7,262 nt of DNA from Candidatus Gastranaerophilales bacterium (lineage in GTDB: Bacteria; Cyanobacteriota; Vampirovibrionia; Gastranaerophilales; CAJFVJ01), in assembly GCA_028694275.1 (NCBI GenBank), contig JAQUTS010000087.1, positions 1 through 7,262 of the forward strand. Reading direction: 5' to 3'. Each line of letters begins with the position of its first letter. The stretch's first letter is position 1. The notes under the pieces are model-generated. The model was given only the letters and a program-made list of their open reading frames with translations. It had not been told where the DNA came from and made no database searches. A program made the translations under genes and the position numbers. Below are positions 5,376 through 7,262 of the stretch, in pieces.

Positions 5376-7262
5376 GACCCTGATTTGTGATGGTTTGAAC
5401 GAACAACAAAAACAAGCGGTCGAAAATCCTCTTTTGTCTTGCACCAAGATCGTTGCAGGGGCCGGAACAGGTAAGACAAAGGTGATTTCAAGGCGTTTTG
5501 TGAAGCTTGTTTGTGATTTGGCTGATATGGGCATAAATAATCCCGTTAATCGCCTTTTGGTGATTACTTTTACCGATAAGGCTGCAACTGAGATGAAAGA
5601 GCGTATTTTGTCCGAGCTTTCATCTTATGGGGTGGATTCTTTGGGTCAGGATTTGTGGATTTCGACTTTTCATGGTTTTTGTTCGAGGATACTTCGCAAG
5701 CATTCAATAAATGTCGGGCTTTCACCGTCTTTTGCTTTGGGCGATGAAAAGGAATTGAGGAGGATTTTTGATAATATAGTCAAAACAATCCGCTATGACG
5801 AGGCAAATTTGATTGATGATATTGGTATGCTCTCAGATTCTTTGGGGTTGAATCCTGATATTTTGGCTGTCAGAAATCTTAAAAAACTGAGCAAAACATC
5901 TAATCTTGATGCAATTTTTGATGAGGTTTTTGGCATTATCAAAAAAATCAAATCACTAGGCATAGATGCCGATGAATTTTTGAGTAGAACATATAAAGCT
6001 ACAGAAGATTTTACTGCTGCTGTTTTGGATACGCCTTTTGGCCTTGCTACAAGGGATGATTATGTGAGTGCGTGGGAGCAGCATTATCGTTGTTATGTGG
6101 ATGAGTTTTGTTGTTTTGATGAGAAAAAATCAGGCGCATTTGATTCAATAACAGGCAAAAAACAAATTCTTGATAAAAACCGTTCTCAAAAGCCAGATAA
6201 ATGGACTTGTGCTATGGGAATGGAGTCTGTTTTGCAAAAAACAAAAGAGCAAGAGCTTTATCTTACACAGGTTGTAGCCTTGATATATGCAGTTTATCAA
6301 AATGAACTATCAAAGCTTGATATGGTCGATTTTGATGATTTGATTAACAAAACTATTCAGCTTTTTAAGACGAATCCTCCACTTAGGGCTTATTATAAGG
6401 ATTTATTTTCACATTTGATAATAGATGAATTTCAAGATTCCAACGGGGCGCAACTTGAATTGATTGAGCTTCTTTTATCTGATGTCGGGCCCAATATAAC
6501 TTTTGTCGGGGACAGAAAACAGTCTATATACGGGTTTCGTTTTGCTCAGATGGAAAACCTTGATGTTTTGCACAAATATATTGAGCAAAAATACGGACAA
6601 AAGTACCCTGAAATCAAACTTGTAACCAATTATCGCTCAACGCCTGAGGTTTTAGACGCGGTCAATTTTGTCACTCAAGAGCAATTAAAACTTGATGAAA
6701 AGCTCAGCGCATTTAAGCAAAACCCTCTTGTGGATGAAAAATATGTCAAAATAACGACTCTTCAAGGCGTGATGGATATTCGTGATCACAAAATAAAAGA
6801 GGCAAAATATATCGCGCAAGAAATAGCTCGTTTAAAGCTAAAAGATGGTGCTTGTTATGGGGATTTTGCGATTTTGGTCAAATCACACTCTCAAGCGGAG
6901 CTTGTTGATAAATATCTTGCCGAGCTTGGTATTCCATCGGTCAAAAAGGTCAATATGAGCTTTTTTAAAGGCAAAACCATTCGTAATGCGTTGGCTCTTT
7001 TGCGCCTTGCTGCAAATATGCGAGATGAAACGGCTTTTATCAAAATATTAGAAATTGAGTTTGCGCCATCGGATATTTATCGCTTAAAAATAACAATAGA
7101 TAGGTTTTTGGCTGATGAAGACACATCAAGAATGAATTTTTCGGATAAAGTTATTTTTGCCTTGGAGCATAAACTTTGGCAAAATCTCGATATTGATTTT
7201 GAGCTCAAAAATAATATCCAAAAGCTTTTTGATACGTTATTGGATTTGAAAAAAGAAAAACT
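5368..7262 (+). CDS. addA: AddA-like UvrD/Rep superfamily 1A DNA helicase (3' end outside window)
   Basis: An open frame of 631 codons with no stop before the right edge. It encodes the N-terminal part of an SF1A 3'-5' DNA helicase, the likely motor subunit of the AddAB-type complex. Visible motifs: Q motif LNEQQKQAV (10-18); Walker A AGAGTGKT (30-37); motif Ia TFTDKAATEM (67-76); motif Ib STFHGF (99-104); motif II LIIDEFQD (350-357) with catalytic Asp353/Glu354; motif III GDRKQSIYGFR (381-391); motif IV NYRS (421-424). Domain 2A resumes at GDFAILVK (about 498-505). Residues about 112-340 are the 1B region. Motifs V and VI and any C-terminal nuclease domain are not in view; Bacillus AddA is about 1,230 residues, so roughly half is missing. 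Unlike its partner, every ATPase residue expected in this part is present. It overlaps addB by 8 nt in another frame, implying coupled translation in equal amounts. UvrD/PcrA itself is the alternative, but its adjacency to an AddB-like gene, its long 1B region and its FHGF motif Ib favour AddA. A cysteine cluster (Cys242, Cys248, Cys249) lies in 1B. Confidence 0.85.
   Translation, partial: MIKTLICDGLNEQQKQAVENPLLSCTKIVAGAGTGKTKVISRRFVKLVCDLADMGINNPVNRLLVITFTDKAATEMKERILSELSSYGVDSLGQDLWISTFHGFCSRILRKHSINVGLSPSFALGDEKELRRIFDNIVKTIRYDEANLIDDIGMLSDSLGLNPDILAVRNLKKLSKTSNLDAIFDEVFGIIKKIKSLGIDADEFLSRTYKATEDFTAAVLDTPFGLATRDDYVSAWEQHYRCYVDEFCCFDEKKSGAFDSITGKKQILDKNRSQKPDKWTCAMGMESVLQKTKEQELYLTQVVALIYAVYQNELSKLDMVDFDDLINKTIQLFKTNPPLRAYYKDLFSHLIIDEFQDSNGAQLELIELLLSDVGPNITFVGDRKQSIYGFRFAQMENLDVLHKYIEQKYGQKYPEIKLVTNYRSTPEVLDAVNFVTQEQLKLDEKLSAFKQNPLVDEKYVKITTLQGVMDIRDHKIKEAKYIAQEIARLKLKDGACYGDFAILVKSHSQAELVDKYLAELGIPSVKKVNMSFFKGKTIRNALALLRLAANMRDETAFIKILEIEFAPSDIYRLKITIDRFLADEDTSRMNFSDKVIFALEHKLWQNLDIDFELKNNIQKLFDTLLDLKKEK

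Noticed and set aside
5277..5534. Open frame of 85 codons on the minus strand across the addB-addA junction
   Set aside because: It runs opposite the Fe-S cysteines of AddB and the Walker A of AddA, both certain coding sequence.

Overview
The window is AT-rich bacterial chromosome with dense gene packing, one pair of divergent genes and standard sigma-70-type promoter boxes. The translated proteins are rich in Lys, Asn and Ile. The gene style (Lys-rich orphan membrane proteins beside an AddAB-type repair locus) would fit an uncultured gut lineage such as Melainabacteria/Gastranaerophilales. That placement is an impression, not something the sequence proves; there is no rRNA or marker gene here.

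Layout. Positions 1-93 hold the last 30 codons of a + strand gene whose tail resembles the C-terminus of Gfo/Idh-type NAD(P)-dependent oxidoreductases. It converges, with a gap of only 10 nt, on two minus-strand genes that run leftward from a shared intergenic region near 2200-2366. The first of these (1866-2201) encodes a 111-residue protein with about three membrane helices. The second (104-1783) encodes a 559-residue protein that I recognise as no known family. By eye it is built from three diverged copies of one module: a charged helix with SQ..AE..E, a two-helix membrane hairpin, then a conserved ASR....EL...NF tail. The promoter driving this pair (TTGACA / GATAAT) is overlapped by a palindrome matching the classical 19-bp Fur box at 15 of 19 positions.

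Divergently, a near-consensus promoter (TTAACA, 17 bp, TATAAT) drives a two-gene operon for double-strand-break end processing. The first gene (2367-5375) is an AddB-like protein: a UvrD-type helicase fold with partly decayed motifs, fused to a PD-(D/E)XK nuclease whose four cysteines match the AddB iron-sulfur staple. The second (from 5368, running off the right edge) is an AddA-like UvrD/Rep superfamily 1A helicase with intact motifs up to the end of the window. It overlaps the first by 8 nt, with a strong Shine-Dalgarno inside the end of addB. The two proteins would form the heterodimer that resects broken DNA ends for RecA loading, the counterpart of RecBCD.

The least-described content is the leftward membrane-protein pair: a triplicated membrane module plus a small companion, under a possible Fur-family operator. 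No mobile element, CRISPR array, tRNA or rRNA was seen.
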